64,000 bases of DNA. Source: an uncultured Flaviramulus sp. (GTDB lineage: Bacteria; Bacteroidota; Bacteroidia; Flavobacteriales; Flavobacteriaceae). The notes beneath the pieces were generated by a model. It saw only the letters and a list, made by a program, of their open reading frames with translations. It was not told where the DNA came from and ran no database searches. A program made the position numbers and the translations under genes. The stretch is taken from assembly GCA_947495125.1 (NCBI GenBank), contig CANLXL010000010.1:104403-168402 (forward strand). The letters are read 5' to 3'. Below are positions 10,443 through 21,156 of this stretch, piece by piece (the stretch's first letter is position 1; the number at the start of each line of letters is the position of its first letter).

Positions 10443-11366
10443 TTAAAGGGAGGAAGCGAGCCGGAACCCCAATGTGCCATAACCTAACCGGAAGGGGTTA
10501 CGATAGGCTACACGGCTTCTAGCGGGTTGGCTAGCCACACTACCACCTCGGAAAACACGATGCTGCCCTGTTGCAGGTCCCTTCGGATTATTTTCTGGAC
10601 TTTTACCATAATAGTTTTCATCATACCAATCGTTGCACCATTCAAATACATTGCCCGACATATCATACAATCCCAATTCATTGGCCTCTTTTTGTCCAAC
10701 AGGATGAGTATTTGGTCCGCTGTTGGCATAGGTCCAAGCTACGACATTGAAATCATTACTACCAGCATATTCAAATTTCTTGCTCTTTGCACCACCTCTT
10801 GCAGCATACTCCCATTCTGCTTCTGTAGGAAGGCGATAGTTCTTACCTGATTGAACATTCAGCTTTTTTATAAATGTCTGTATATCATCCCAGCTTACAG
10901 CTGTTACCGGGCAATCCATACAATCTTTACGACCGGAAGGATTGCTGCCCATAACCTGTTGCCATTGTGCCAACGTAGTTTCATATTTAGCTATTTTGAA
11001 ACTGCTTAGCGTAACATAATGTATTGGCTTTTCATTATTATTCTCATTGCCACCCATAGCAAACCGCCCGCCCTGCACTTTTACCATATCCGGCTCATTG
11101 ATATTTCCAGTTGCACTGAACGTCGTGAAAGAATCAGAATTAACCGCGGTTGCGTTTTCCGATATTTTCAAGTAGCTTGGCCACGACCGAATACCAGCAG
11201 CTAGTATGAGCAGAACTGTTAGTAATAGGTATTTCAGTGCTGTATTTTTTGCTGGCGGCTTCTCCATTCTTATAGTTTTCTTAATTTCTAAAGCTGCAAA
11301 AGTCGCTTTAGGTGCCGTTTCCAATTTGTCAAAATATAATAACCTTGGCATATAAATGTTTTGCAA
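10443..11366 (-). CDS. SUMF1/formylglycine-generating-enzyme-like domain protein with N-terminal TM; true start may be near 11270
   Basis: VQGGRFAMGGNENNNEKPIHYVTLSSFKIAKYETT...YRLPTEAEWEYAARGG...GNVFEWCNDWY...RVFRGGS...GFRLA. Confidence 0.85.
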   Translation of the reverse strand: MQNIYMPRLLYFDKLETAPKATFAALEIKKTIRMEKPPAKNTALKYLLLTVLLILAAGIRSWPSYLKISENATAVNSDSFTTFSATGNINEPDMVKVQGGRFAMGGNENNNEKPIHYVTLSSFKIAKYETTLAQWQQVMGSNPSGRKDCMDCPVTAVSWDDIQTFIKKLNVQSGKNYRLPTEAEWEYAARGGAKSKKFEYAGSNDFNVVAWTYANSGPNTHPVGQKEANELGLYDMSGNVFEWCNDWYDENYYGKSPENNPKGPATGQHRVFRGGSVASQPARSRVAYRNPFRLGYGTLGFRLASSL

Positions 11367-12140
11367 TGTCCCTTAATGTACCACTTTATTGGTCGCAGTT
11401 CTAGCACAAGCCTCCACCATTACCGCTAACAAATTGATAAACGCAATTGCGTTTATCTACATTAGATTTATTACAATAAAAATACAAAATATTCTTGCAA
11501 ATCGCTCTCACTCCGGAACCTATACTGATTTCTCCAGTGATATCAAGGATTTGCTTTTTAAGATGTTTAGGGTAACTAAAAGGGTAACCACTTTTTTTAA
11601 GTATCAAATGTTCTATTGTAAATAAGCAAAAATTATTTTAACAGATAAAATATTCTTTACCATTTTGATTGAATTTCATCATTATCATCGTATTTTATTA
11701 TTCTACTTGAAAAATATTAATACTTGTAGGCATCTTCTTTTTTGGATCTATTAAAACTCACTTTTTCTTGTTACCACTTGCATATCTTTAGGATAAATAC
11801 ATATTCTGCCCATTGGCTCAAAATTTAACACCTACTAACGATATTTATTTTTCAAATTGTGTAACGACGTAAGTTTGCATAGGTTTTCTTAAAGGTTGAT
11901 TTTGATTCTACATAAAATGCGATTGAATACAGACCGACTGTAAATATTCCAATTGATTCGAGTGCTTCATCACAAACAATGACTCTAGTGGGTGTGCCAA
12001 CAGGTACAGGGAATGATATTTACTTACTTTTGTTGAGTTCTTTCAATTGATTTATGATATTTGGCAATTAAGAAATAATCTCATAACTTAGATATCTCAA
12101 GTCCATCCGTTATTAAACTCGCTTGAAGTGACTGATATTT

Positions 12141-14234
12141 ATGCGGAAAATTCTTTTAATATTACTTTTGTGCTTTGTAGCAGTTTCATTTGCTCAAAAT
12201 GAGCGGAAACTAGATTCTCTGTACACTATTTGGAAAGATGATTCAAAAGTCGATTCTACTCGAGTTAAAGCATTCTATAATCATATTTACGATGGTTACT
12301 TGTTTTCTAAACCTGATAGCGCATTTATTCTAGGACAAGAATTACTTGATTTTTCGAAAAAAAACAGATATCCAAAAGGGCAAGTTTTGGGCTTAAATCT
12401 TCATGGTATTAGATATTCTATAGCCCAAGATTATGAACGTGCTGAGGAGGTGTTTTTGAGGAGTATAGAAGTTTTAAATCAAATAGGAGATGACAGAAAT
12501 ATTGCATCCACATATAACAATTTAGGTAATTTATCCAACCTTAGAACAGAATATGTAGAAGCGATAAAGTATTACAAGAATTCTTTAAAAGCAAGTGAAG
12601 AGTTAAAGGACAATAAATTAATATCAGCTTCTTTGAATAATATTGGTTCTGTTTATAGAAAACTTGGAAATTATTCTAGAGCTATTAGTTATTTTGAAAG
12701 GGGGCTCTCTATTTCAGAAAGTGAAAATGATAGTATTAGTATGGTTGCTTCATATAGTAATGTTGGAAATATTTATTTGTCTATCTCGGACAATGATAAT
12801 GCATTGAAATACTATAAGAAAGCTCTAGAAATATCTCAAAATCTAAAAAACTTTTCTGCGGTTGCTTCAATAAATGGAAATATTGGTTTAATCCATAATA
12901 GATTGGGACAATATGAATTTGCTTTGGCATCAGAAAATAACCGATTAAAATTCTATGAAGAAACCGGAGATAAAATTGGACTTACCAGCGCTCTAACTGC
13001 CATAGGAAATATCTACTCGAATTTAGATAGTCTCGACCAAGCAAAAAAGTCTTATGAAAAAAGCTTACAAATTTCAACTCAATATTCTTTAAAAACTGAA
13101 CAAAGTTTAGCAATTTATAATCTTGGAGTAGTACATTTTGAGCTTCGTAGGTATAATGAATCTATAAGAAAATGTTTGTTAAGTTACACTTTTTTTAAGG
13201 ACCAAAAAGATTTATCTTTTCAAAAAGAAGCCTGTAAATGCTTGTATGATTCATATAAAGCTAAAGGAGATACTCAGAAGGCCTTAAGTTATCATGAAGA
13301 AATGATGGCACTTAATGATAGTTTAAAACCAATAGAAACTGCAAAAAAATTGCAAAAAATGGAGTTTGAAAAACAAGTATTGGCAGACAGTTTGCTACAA
13401 GTGGAAAAAGAGTTAATAGTAGAAATAGCACATCAAAAAGAAAAAAACAAACTTACTTGGGGTTGGGGTGGTAGTTTAAGCGCCGTGTCTATACTTGCAT
13501 TTCTAGTGTTTAGAAATGTAAAACAGAAACAAAGAAAAGCAGAAGAGGAACGCCAGAAACAGATTGAAGAAAAAGAAAAAATCCTTAAAGATTTAGAGCT
13601 TCAGACCATTGATGCCATGATAGCTGGTCAAGAAAAAGAAAGACAGCGTCTAGCGGCAGACTTGCATGATAGCGTAGGAGCTACTTTGGCAGCAGCGAAA
13701 CTGCAATTCAACCATTTGATAAAGGACGAGATAGACAACAAAATAAGAGAAAAACTCATAAAAAAAACAAGTACACTTTTAGAAGATGCCTATGTAGAAA
13801 TACGTTCTATGGCACATTTGAAAAATGCTGGCGTAATAGCTAAAAATGGACTTTTACCAGCTGTGAAAAATCTTACGGATAATGCCTCTGGTATCAACGG
13901 CTTGTCTTTCGAAATCCAAAGTTTTGGATTGGAGCAGCGTTTGGATAATAGCCTTGAAATTTCAATTTTCCGAATCATACAAGAACTGGTAACCAATATC
14001 ATTAAACACGCCAATGCAACCAAAGGAATAGTTTATCTTACAAATCACGACAGCAACTTAAATGTCATGATAGAAGATAATGGCAAAGGGTTTAACCCAA
14101 AACAAATCAAAACTAACAAATCTGGTATGGGAATTTCTAGCATAGATAAACGTGTTGGACATTTGGAAGGCAAACTCAGTATAGAATCTGAACTAAATAA
14201 AGGAACTACAGTGATAATAGACATCCCCTTATGA
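12141..14234 (+). CDS. TPR-containing sensor histidine kinase (HisKA_3/HATPase_c)
   Basis: Multiple TPR motifs, one TM (GGSLSAVSILAFLVF), H-box ERQRLAADLHDSVGATLAAAK, N/G boxes ELVTNIIKHANA, IEDNGKGF, GMGISSI. Confidence 0.92.
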   Translation: MRKILLILLLCFVAVSFAQNERKLDSLYTIWKDDSKVDSTRVKAFYNHIYDGYLFSKPDSAFILGQELLDFSKKNRYPKGQVLGLNLHGIRYSIAQDYERAEEVFLRSIEVLNQIGDDRNIASTYNNLGNLSNLRTEYVEAIKYYKNSLKASEELKDNKLISASLNNIGSVYRKLGNYSRAISYFERGLSISESENDSISMVASYSNVGNIYLSISDNDNALKYYKKALEISQNLKNFSAVASINGNIGLIHNRLGQYEFALASENNRLKFYEETGDKIGLTSALTAIGNIYSNLDSLDQAKKSYEKSLQISTQYSLKTEQSLAIYNLGVVHFELRRYNESIRKCLLSYTFFKDQKDLSFQKEACKCLYDSYKAKGDTQKALSYHEEMMALNDSLKPIETAKKLQKMEFEKQVLADSLLQVEKELIVEIAHQKEKNKLTWGWGGSLSAVSILAFLVFRNVKQKQRKAEEERQKQIEEKEKILKDLELQTIDAMIAGQEKERQRLAADLHDSVGATLAAAKLQFNHLIKDEIDNKIREKLIKKTSTLLEDAYVEIRSMAHLKNAGVIAKNGLLPAVKNLTDNASGINGLSFEIQSFGLEQRLDNSLEISIFRIIQELVTNIIKHANATKGIVYLTNHDSNLNVMIEDNGKGFNPKQIKTNKSGMGISSIDKRVGHLEGKLSIESELNKGTTVIIDIPL

Positions 14235-14848
14235 TACGAGTAGCATTTGCTGAAGACCACTTAGCCTTGATTGACGGTATAAAACTTCTATTGAAATATG
14301 AAGAGGGTATAGAAATAGTTGGCACTACAAGTAATGGCGAAGATCTTCTCAATTTAGTCCGATTAAAAGAACCCAATGTGGTTATTACCGATATACAAAT
14401 GCCAAAAATGGATGGCATCACTGCTACTAAAATCATAAAAAAAGAATTTCCTCACATAAAAGTCTTGGCTTTCACTATGTTTGACCAGATAGATGCCATT
14501 AAACAAATGGTTGATGCTGGTGCCTCTGGCTATTTGCTTAAAAATTCTGCCTTAGAAGAAATACTAAAAGCCATAATATCCGTACATCAAGGTCGAACTT
14601 ATTTTGATGCTAATATAGAAGTGAATATTGATAGCCCATCCAAAAAAAAGAAAGGCATATTAACTAATCGCCAAAGAGAAATTTTACGACTAATAGGAGA
14701 AGGAAAAACCTCTAAAGAAATTGCCGAAGAGTTGTTTATTGGTGTACATACCGTCGACACGCATCGTAAAAATATGGTACGTATTCTAGGGCTCCATGGT
14801 AAAGGTGAACTCATGCGCTATGCTTTGGAAAAGAAGTATACGTTTTAA
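14231..14848 (+). CDS. NarL/LuxR-type response regulator
   Basis: ATGA overlap with the kinase gene; receiver domain VVITDIQMPKMDG; LTNRQREILRLIGEGKTSKEIAEELFIGVHTVDTHRKNM HTH. Confidence 0.95.
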   Translation: MIRVAFAEDHLALIDGIKLLLKYEEGIEIVGTTSNGEDLLNLVRLKEPNVVITDIQMPKMDGITATKIIKKEFPHIKVLAFTMFDQIDAIKQMVDAGASGYLLKNSALEEILKAIISVHQGRTYFDANIEVNIDSPSKKKKGILTNRQREILRLIGEGKTSKEIAEELFIGVHTVDTHRKNMVRILGLHGKGELMRYALEKKYTF

Positions 14849-14875
14849 TTTCTAAAAAATTTATAGAATATTTCT

Positions 14876-16063
14876 AAAAATACCTGCTATTGGGTATTTT
14901 TTTGTGTCTTCTATTTTCTGAATTTGCCATCATTATTAACCAAAACATTTAATTATGAAAACTTTAAATTTAAAACCAGCTATTGTTTTATTCGCATTAA
15001 TATCATTTTTTAGTTGTGAAGATGATTTGGATTCTAACCAGGACTTTGTTGTCCCTGGATTAGCTCGATTCAAAGATATAGTTAAAGATGAAAATGGCAA
15101 TCCGGTTTCTGGGGCTCGAGTAGTAATTTGGGCTAATGATGCTAGGCATACAGATGTAACGGATGATAATGGTGAGTATAACATGCTAATTCCTGTTGAT
15201 GAATTTCCTACATCTGGACAAATAGCAATTTCAATGTCTAAAACTGGTTATAGACCACTAATTGCTACATATTCCACTCCAGTATCAGACCAAATTTTAT
15301 ACGGCATTTCACAAGCTATTATTGAATGCCCTGGTTGTGTTAATGTAATTGGTGATGAATCCGATTTGTATCACGTTGGTGATGATAATTATGCTGGAAG
15401 TGCAAATAGTCAATTTCAAAAGGGTTCAGACGACCCTGTTGGTATACCATTTCGATTCACTCTCCCCGTTACTTCTAAATTCAGGGTGGTATTTCTTGCC
15501 AAAGGAGTTCAAAATTATGGTTCTCGTATTTATTATGGAAATAATTCATCTTATGAAATAACAGCATCTGCATCTAATGGTAATTATTCTTTCTATTCAT
15601 ACACGTTTAACACTAATGCAGGTGTGAATTTTATTGCATTACTTACAGCAGAGAACGCTTCGGGAGATAAGGATGACTGGGAGTTTGTTGGTTTGCATGT
15701 TGAGGGCATATGATTCAAGATTAATAATCAGCAATGCATATCATTCATTAGCAAATTATAGCGATAGTTATATCCATTATTGAATTCTAAAAACTCCTTA
15801 AAATTTAGGAGTTTTTCGTTATTGACAGTTCTAAGGCTTACTGGTATAGTGATCTGGAGCTACGACCTGGGCAAGTGTAACAGATGAGACTACAGGCTTT
15901 ATTCTCGTTTACTTCATTTAAATAGAACTATATTCAAAATAATTCTAAAATAGAACTCAGAACTTAAAAATACCCACTATTGGGTATTTTTTTGTGTCTT
16001 CTATTTTATGAATTTGCAAAAGGAAATAACCAATAAACCTTTAATTATGAAAACTTTAAATTT
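14876..16063 (+). repeat. duplicated terminator/leader cassette (14876-14927 and 15966-16017) preceding two MKTLN-starting genes
   Basis: aaaaatacc[tg/ca]ctattgggtatttttttgtgtcttctatttt[c/a]tgaatttgc, 49 of 52 identical; both followed by atgaaaactttaaattt. Confidence 0.85.
14955..15713 (+). CDS. lipoprotein with carboxypeptidase-regulatory-like domain
   Basis: Lipobox LISFFSC; FKDIVKDENGNPVSGARVVIWANDARHTDVTDDNGEYNMLIP. Confidence 0.65.
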   Translation: MKTLNLKPAIVLFALISFFSCEDDLDSNQDFVVPGLARFKDIVKDENGNPVSGARVVIWANDARHTDVTDDNGEYNMLIPVDEFPTSGQIAISMSKTGYRPLIATYSTPVSDQILYGISQAIIECPGCVNVIGDESDLYHVGDDNYAGSANSQFQKGSDDPVGIPFRFTLPVTSKFRVVFLAKGVQNYGSRIYYGNNSSYEITASASNGNYSFYSYTFNTNAGVNFIALLTAENASGDKDDWEFVGLHVEGI

Positions 16064-18518
16064 TAAACTTTACAGACTATTTATTATTTCTTTTCTAGCT
16101 CTATTTGCTCATACATCTTATGGACAAGTTTCACAAGATGGGGGTTTTAAATACCAAGACTATAGTATCGCAAGTAATATTTATGCTCGTGTAAGATGTA
16201 ACTATACTTATGATGATTTTGATGATGATGGTGTATTAAATTGGCATACAACGGCAAGCTTGAAAATTGTAAATAATAGTCCTTATGACATCAAAATAGA
16301 ATATGAATTTATTTATGAGCCGGAAAGGGGTAGATACTGTTCAAACAAGAATAGTATTGTTGAGTACAAAGTTTTAAAGGCTGGGCAATCTAAAGTGTTT
16401 TGTGCTTCTGGTGCAACCAATTCCTTTAATCCAAATTCTACATGGTCATTTTTTAGAAGAGTCAGAAAAATTTTACCAACTGAATTTAAACTGACTTGGG
16501 AGTACGAAATTATTCAACCTAACCAATCTACGGCTGGTTATGATGTAAAGCGTTTCAAATCATTAATACGCTCAGGACAGGACTGTTATAGTCGTAAGGT
16601 CTATTCCTGCGCCATTAATTATTTTGAACAGGCCTATAAAATAAATCCAAATTCTCAGGAAGCGGAAACGGGCTTGGTAAATGCTACGGCATTTTTGGCA
16701 GATAATTATTTTTCTAACAAACAGTACGGATTGGCGATAGAATACTTTAATAAAGTACTGAAATTAAGACCTACAAGAGATTATGCCAAAAGAAAGATCC
16801 AACAAGCCTTAGAAGCAATTGACAAGAAGAAACGGCAAAAAAATGAATCAGAAACGTATAGCTCTCTAAAGGTAAAAGCTAATAGTACAGAAAATACAGG
16901 AAATTACCAGCAAGCCCTTGATTATTATATAGAAATGAAACTAATCATACAGAATTCATCATACGATAAAGCTGGAACAACTACTTATGTAGGCTCAATG
17001 AACTTTATTAATTCTAAAATAGCAACTCTAGAGAAAAAAATTAAAAAACAAAATAGTGTACAAGCTCAGGCTAGCAAAAATTCACAAAGTGTTGCCTTAC
17101 AAAATGGAACACCCGCTCAAATCGTAACTCCTTTAACAAATAGAACAGTTTCGTCAAATATAAGTCGTGACATAAATAAAACCCAAAGTGTCTCTCGGCT
17201 AATTCAAGAAGCTAGAAATGCCTACGGAGCAGGTGATACGCAGCGATCCATTCAGCTCTTGAACCAAGCCAAATCACAAGATCCTAATAATTCTCAAATC
17301 GACAAATTATTAAAACAAAGTCGGGAATGGGAAGCATACAAAAGCCTCAGCGCTTTAAATGTTACCTCTGCTAATGCATCTGTATATTCCACAGAACTTA
17401 ATGCTATAAACACAAGTCTCGAACAATATATTTCAACGGAACTCGATCCAACTACTGTTGCGTTAACAAAAACCCTGTCATCTACGTTCTCTACTGGTGA
17501 TCAGCAGTTAGATAATTTAGCCACAAATCTAGGTTTGGCGTTAGCCGCATCTTCGGCTGCTAAAGAGCGTAGACTTGCAGCGGAACGTGCAGAAAGAGAA
17601 GCGAAACGGGCTGCAGAAAAAGCTAAAGAACAAAAAGAAATTAATTCTAAAATAAAGGAATTAATAAGTAGATATAATGATTTAAGTTGTAATGACATAT
17701 TAAAACTGTCAAAACTTTGGATAAAATCTGAGACTATGTCGAATAAAGATAAGCTTATGATATCGAATTTAAATAAACTCAATACTGATTGCTACAATTC
17801 ATTAAGTAGTGAGGATAAATGGTGGGTACATGAGCGGTTTTCAGAAATTACGACTAACAATATTGAAAAGATCGTACACATCAAGGAAGAATTGAATTTT
17901 ATACCAGAGAATATGTATAAGTTGATTTATAATAAAATGTATAGCCTTTACAACCTATTAGATGACGATGATCGAGCTAAGATGAGAAATCAACTCACCA
18001 ATTACTATTATGCATCAATTGTACCTAATAAAAAGAATATTTACAGATGGAATTATAGATCCCTAAAACAAAATCAAAAGGAGTTAAACAAGGTTATAGA
18101 CAAAAAAACATTAAAGGCTATTAAGAAGAATCCGGAAGCTGAGGTGGATTTGAGTTTTATGTTAAAACGCTATGACTATCTTAGAAAAATGAGGAAGGAA
18201 ATAGCACTTAAAAAACGCCTATTGAATGAAAATAAAAAGGAAGTTGAGATAAAAATTTCTGCGTCTACGGGGTATAAAGGTGTCAATAAAAAAGATGATG
18301 TGAGAATAGTACAGTGTTTATTAAATCAATTTAAAGCAAAAAACAACATTAAAGGTAGACTTGTGGTGGATGGGTTATACGGCAAGAATACAAGGGCTGT
18401 AATAATTAAATTTCAAAGAACACACCAATTAGAGGCCACAGGTCTTATCACACCTGATGGAGAGGAATTAAAATTATTAATTAATAAGGCAGACAATGTA
18501 TTGGAGTGTAAGGATTAA
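16047..18518 (+). CDS. secreted TPR protein with C-terminal peptidoglycan-binding (PG_binding_1) domain
   Basis: Start placed at MKTLNFKLYRLF (matches the MKTLN start of 14955); signal peptide; TPR-like repeats; C-term DDVRIVQCLLNQF...VDGLYGKNTRAVIIKFQRTHQLEATGLI. Confidence 0.8.
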   Translation: MKTLNFKLYRLFIISFLALFAHTSYGQVSQDGGFKYQDYSIASNIYARVRCNYTYDDFDDDGVLNWHTTASLKIVNNSPYDIKIEYEFIYEPERGRYCSNKNSIVEYKVLKAGQSKVFCASGATNSFNPNSTWSFFRRVRKILPTEFKLTWEYEIIQPNQSTAGYDVKRFKSLIRSGQDCYSRKVYSCAINYFEQAYKINPNSQEAETGLVNATAFLADNYFSNKQYGLAIEYFNKVLKLRPTRDYAKRKIQQALEAIDKKKRQKNESETYSSLKVKANSTENTGNYQQALDYYIEMKLIIQNSSYDKAGTTTYVGSMNFINSKIATLEKKIKKQNSVQAQASKNSQSVALQNGTPAQIVTPLTNRTVSSNISRDINKTQSVSRLIQEARNAYGAGDTQRSIQLLNQAKSQDPNNSQIDKLLKQSREWEAYKSLSALNVTSANASVYSTELNAINTSLEQYISTELDPTTVALTKTLSSTFSTGDQQLDNLATNLGLALAASSAAKERRLAAERAEREAKRAAEKAKEQKEINSKIKELISRYNDLSCNDILKLSKLWIKSETMSNKDKLMISNLNKLNTDCYNSLSSEDKWWVHERFSEITTNNIEKIVHIKEELNFIPENMYKLIYNKMYSLYNLLDDDDRAKMRNQLTNYYYASIVPNKKNIYRWNYRSLKQNQKELNKVIDKKTLKAIKKNPEAEVDLSFMLKRYDYLRKMRKEIALKKRLLNENKKEVEIKISASTGYKGVNKKDDVRIVQCLLNQFKAKNNIKGRLVVDGLYGKNTRAVIIKFQRTHQLEATGLITPDGEELKLLINKADNVLECKD

Positions 18519-18585
18519 ATATAATGTTAACATAATTAAACTCTCAATCCACCATCACCTCACCTACTTTTTAAAACAATTAAAA

Positions 18586-20583
18586 ATGAAAAAAATACTC
18601 CTATTTTTAGTAACAGTTTCCTTTAACATATCAGTATGGGGGCAAATAAGTGAATACAAAAATTTGGGCAACACCTTTGAGTTTGACTCAGGTCAAGATC
18701 CAGAATTTGTTGAATTTAACGGAAAGGTTTACTTCATCGGTGATTTTAACAATGCTAACAATGAGTTTATTTTGTCTATTGATGAAAGCAATCAGTCAAA
18801 TATAGAATTTGATCCTACTGGCGGATTTTTAACTGACCAGTTTGACATCCAAGCTCTTACAGTCTATAATAATCAACTCTATTTCGCATTGGCTAATTTG
18901 ACTACAAATCCAGGTAATTATTTCTTATACAGATTAAATGGAGGAATTGGAGAACTGGTTTCTGGGTCGGCTTTAGTCAGTGATCCCTATGAAGCAAGAA
19001 TGATCGAATATAATAATGTATTGTATTTTGCTGGTCGAGAGAATTCAAGTGTACCAGAAATTGGATTGATTAGTTATTCGCCAAGTCATGGATTTGATCA
19101 GGTTAACACAACTGTTTTAAGTGAGGATTTCTCTCCAACACGATTTACAGTGGGAGCAAACAATATCCTCTATTTTTTTGAAGAAGATGTAGACTTCCCT
19201 AATAAGTTGTACTTATTGTACAGCTTGGATACCAATTCTGGCTCTGCAAATCTTTCAACGGTAAGCACATTTAGTTGGTTTGGTGATGGTTTTAATGCTC
19301 CAGTTGTAAGTGTATTTGGTGATAAACTTATCATCATATCCAAAGATGCAGTAAACGGTATTGAGGAAATCTATCAGCTAAGCTCAAGTAATGTTATTAG
19401 CAGCATTTCAGGGTTGATTGGTATTTCTAGTGATAGTTTTGGTAATCAGATTAACTACAATACTGGAGGGATTATCTATAACGGTCAATTGGCACTTTTT
19501 AGGGCTAGTAACTCTACAATAACTACCACCGATTTTGTTGATGATAGGTTGGTGCTTCTGTCAGGAGACGGAAGTTTTGTGGAGTATGAACTACCGAATT
19601 TGAATGGAGCAGGATTCTATGGGGTTGAGAACGGGGCCCTCATTTTCTTTGCTACAGGATCAGCGGGTGAAAAAATTTACGAACTCAGGGAGACTACTAA
19701 CAATATATTTCCTACAGTTCGGGCAATTTTGCCTTTTAACACACAGGATATTAGTCCATTATTTGGGAAAATATTTAATGATCGACTATATTATTATGGT
19801 AACCCTCTGGATGCCAGTGATGGGAGTTTAAGGTCCCTTAACTATTATGATCCAAGTGTTCTGTTCTACGATCCGGTAATAAGTAATCAAGAAGAACTCG
19901 AGTTTTTTGGTGCATTGCAATTTAGAACTGTTTTACAAACATTGACATTACAAAATCCCAGTGGTTCAGGTACCTTGATAAATGATTTATTTCCGTTAAG
20001 CAGCTTAAGACAAGTTGATTACCTGCAAATTAATTTCACAGGAATAGAAAACCTTTCGGGGTTGGAAAACCTTGAACAAATTTATCGTTTTTTTGATTTA
20101 GCAGATAATGACTTACTCACCACACTTGATGGTTTAAATACCAATATTGTTTTTGATACTGAAACACCTGCTATTTTTGCTAATGACTTGCTTACAGATT
20201 TTTGTGCGCTTCAACCATGGGCAGCCAGTGCCGACCCAAGTTTTGCAGCTGATTGGGCTCCCAATAATAATGGCTATAATCCTATATGGTCAGAATTGCA
20301 AAATTCATCAACATGCGAAGTTACACTTAGTATTGATAATGACTTTGCCAATGAAGAGGAAAATATAAATATATTTCCCAATCCTGTAAATAATTTACTA
20401 TGTGTAAATTCAATGGTTAATGCTGTTTATCGAATTTATGACCTTAATGGTAGGAGAGTGGTGTTGGGTGAAATTATGATTGGTATGAATGAGATTGATA
20501 CTGCATTATTACAAAGTGGTTTATATATTTTTAATATTAGTAATGATAAGAGCTCTGTAAGTAAAAAGTTTCTTAAGGAGTAG
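18586..20583 (+). CDS. T9SS type A sorting-domain secreted protein
   Basis: Signal peptide MKKILLFLVTVSFNISVWG; C-term INIFPNPVNNLLCV...VYRIYDLNGRRV...LQSGLYIFNI...KKFLKE. Confidence 0.85.
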   Translation: MKKILLFLVTVSFNISVWGQISEYKNLGNTFEFDSGQDPEFVEFNGKVYFIGDFNNANNEFILSIDESNQSNIEFDPTGGFLTDQFDIQALTVYNNQLYFALANLTTNPGNYFLYRLNGGIGELVSGSALVSDPYEARMIEYNNVLYFAGRENSSVPEIGLISYSPSHGFDQVNTTVLSEDFSPTRFTVGANNILYFFEEDVDFPNKLYLLYSLDTNSGSANLSTVSTFSWFGDGFNAPVVSVFGDKLIIISKDAVNGIEEIYQLSSSNVISSISGLIGISSDSFGNQINYNTGGIIYNGQLALFRASNSTITTTDFVDDRLVLLSGDGSFVEYELPNLNGAGFYGVENGALIFFATGSAGEKIYELRETTNNIFPTVRAILPFNTQDISPLFGKIFNDRLYYYGNPLDASDGSLRSLNYYDPSVLFYDPVISNQEELEFFGALQFRTVLQTLTLQNPSGSGTLINDLFPLSSLRQVDYLQINFTGIENLSGLENLEQIYRFFDLADNDLLTTLDGLNTNIVFDTETPAIFANDLLTDFCALQPWAASADPSFAADWAPNNNGYNPIWSELQNSSTCEVTLSIDNDFANEEENINIFPNPVNNLLCVNSMVNAVYRIYDLNGRRVVLGEIMIGMNEIDTALLQSGLYIFNISNDKSSVSKKFLKE

Positions 20584-20781
20584 TTTCTTCATTCATATAA
20601 CCGTATTGGCTTTTTTTTAATTAGTTAAATAAATTAAAAACATGTTGATAGCCTAATGATAGTGGCGAATTCGCAGCGAATCCTTAAAAAGTAGTTACCT
20701 GGTTTGGAATCGAACCTAAAATTGCAATAGGGTAACTAAACTATGCGCTTTTAGGTGCTCTTTGAAAATAACCAAAAAAAG

Positions 20782-20816
20782 AAAAACCCTTTAAACACTG
20801 AGTTTAAAGGGTTTTT
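20782..20816. terminator. 15-bp perfect-stem terminator-like hairpin left of putative attL (candidate ancestral tRNA-Ser terminator)
   Basis: aaaaaccctttaaac-actga-gtttaaagggttttt. Confidence 0.7.
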
Positions 20817-20848
20817 GAAATTTTATGTTTCTTTTGAAACATTGTTTC

Positions 20849-20862
20849 AGCGGAGAAAGAGG
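20849..20862. repeat. putative attL core (tRNA-Ser 3'-end copy)
   Basis: agcggagaaagagg identical to 50796-50809, then diverges (aactatcc vs gattcgaaccc). Confidence 0.7.
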
Positions 20863-21156
20863 AACTATCCAGAATTTATTTTTTCTAGGTTTTGTGGGGT
20901 CTAAAAACAGCCTGAAATTTCAGTGACTCCGAATTAGCCCCTTTTTAACAATTATTTAACGATTTTAAGAGAATTTGGGGAGATTTATGCAAAATTGGTA
21001 TTTGTTAGATTCTTTAATTTTAATTACAAAAAAAAACCAACTTAGTTGAAGCTTTAAGCTCTCGATATCAATTGGGATTGTGGTTGGGCGGGCTGGGGTC
21101 ATAAACAAAGACCCAAATGCCAGTAATGGGAAGCTTTCCGAGAAACTTCACAAATA

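Noticed and set aside
10508-10850. ORFs 10508-10729 (-) and 10527-10850 (+)
   Set aside because: Alternate frame and antisense inside the SUMF1-domain CDS.
11389-11625. Overlapping small ORFs on both strands in the intergenic gap
   Set aside because: No motif, both strands open over the same low-information region.
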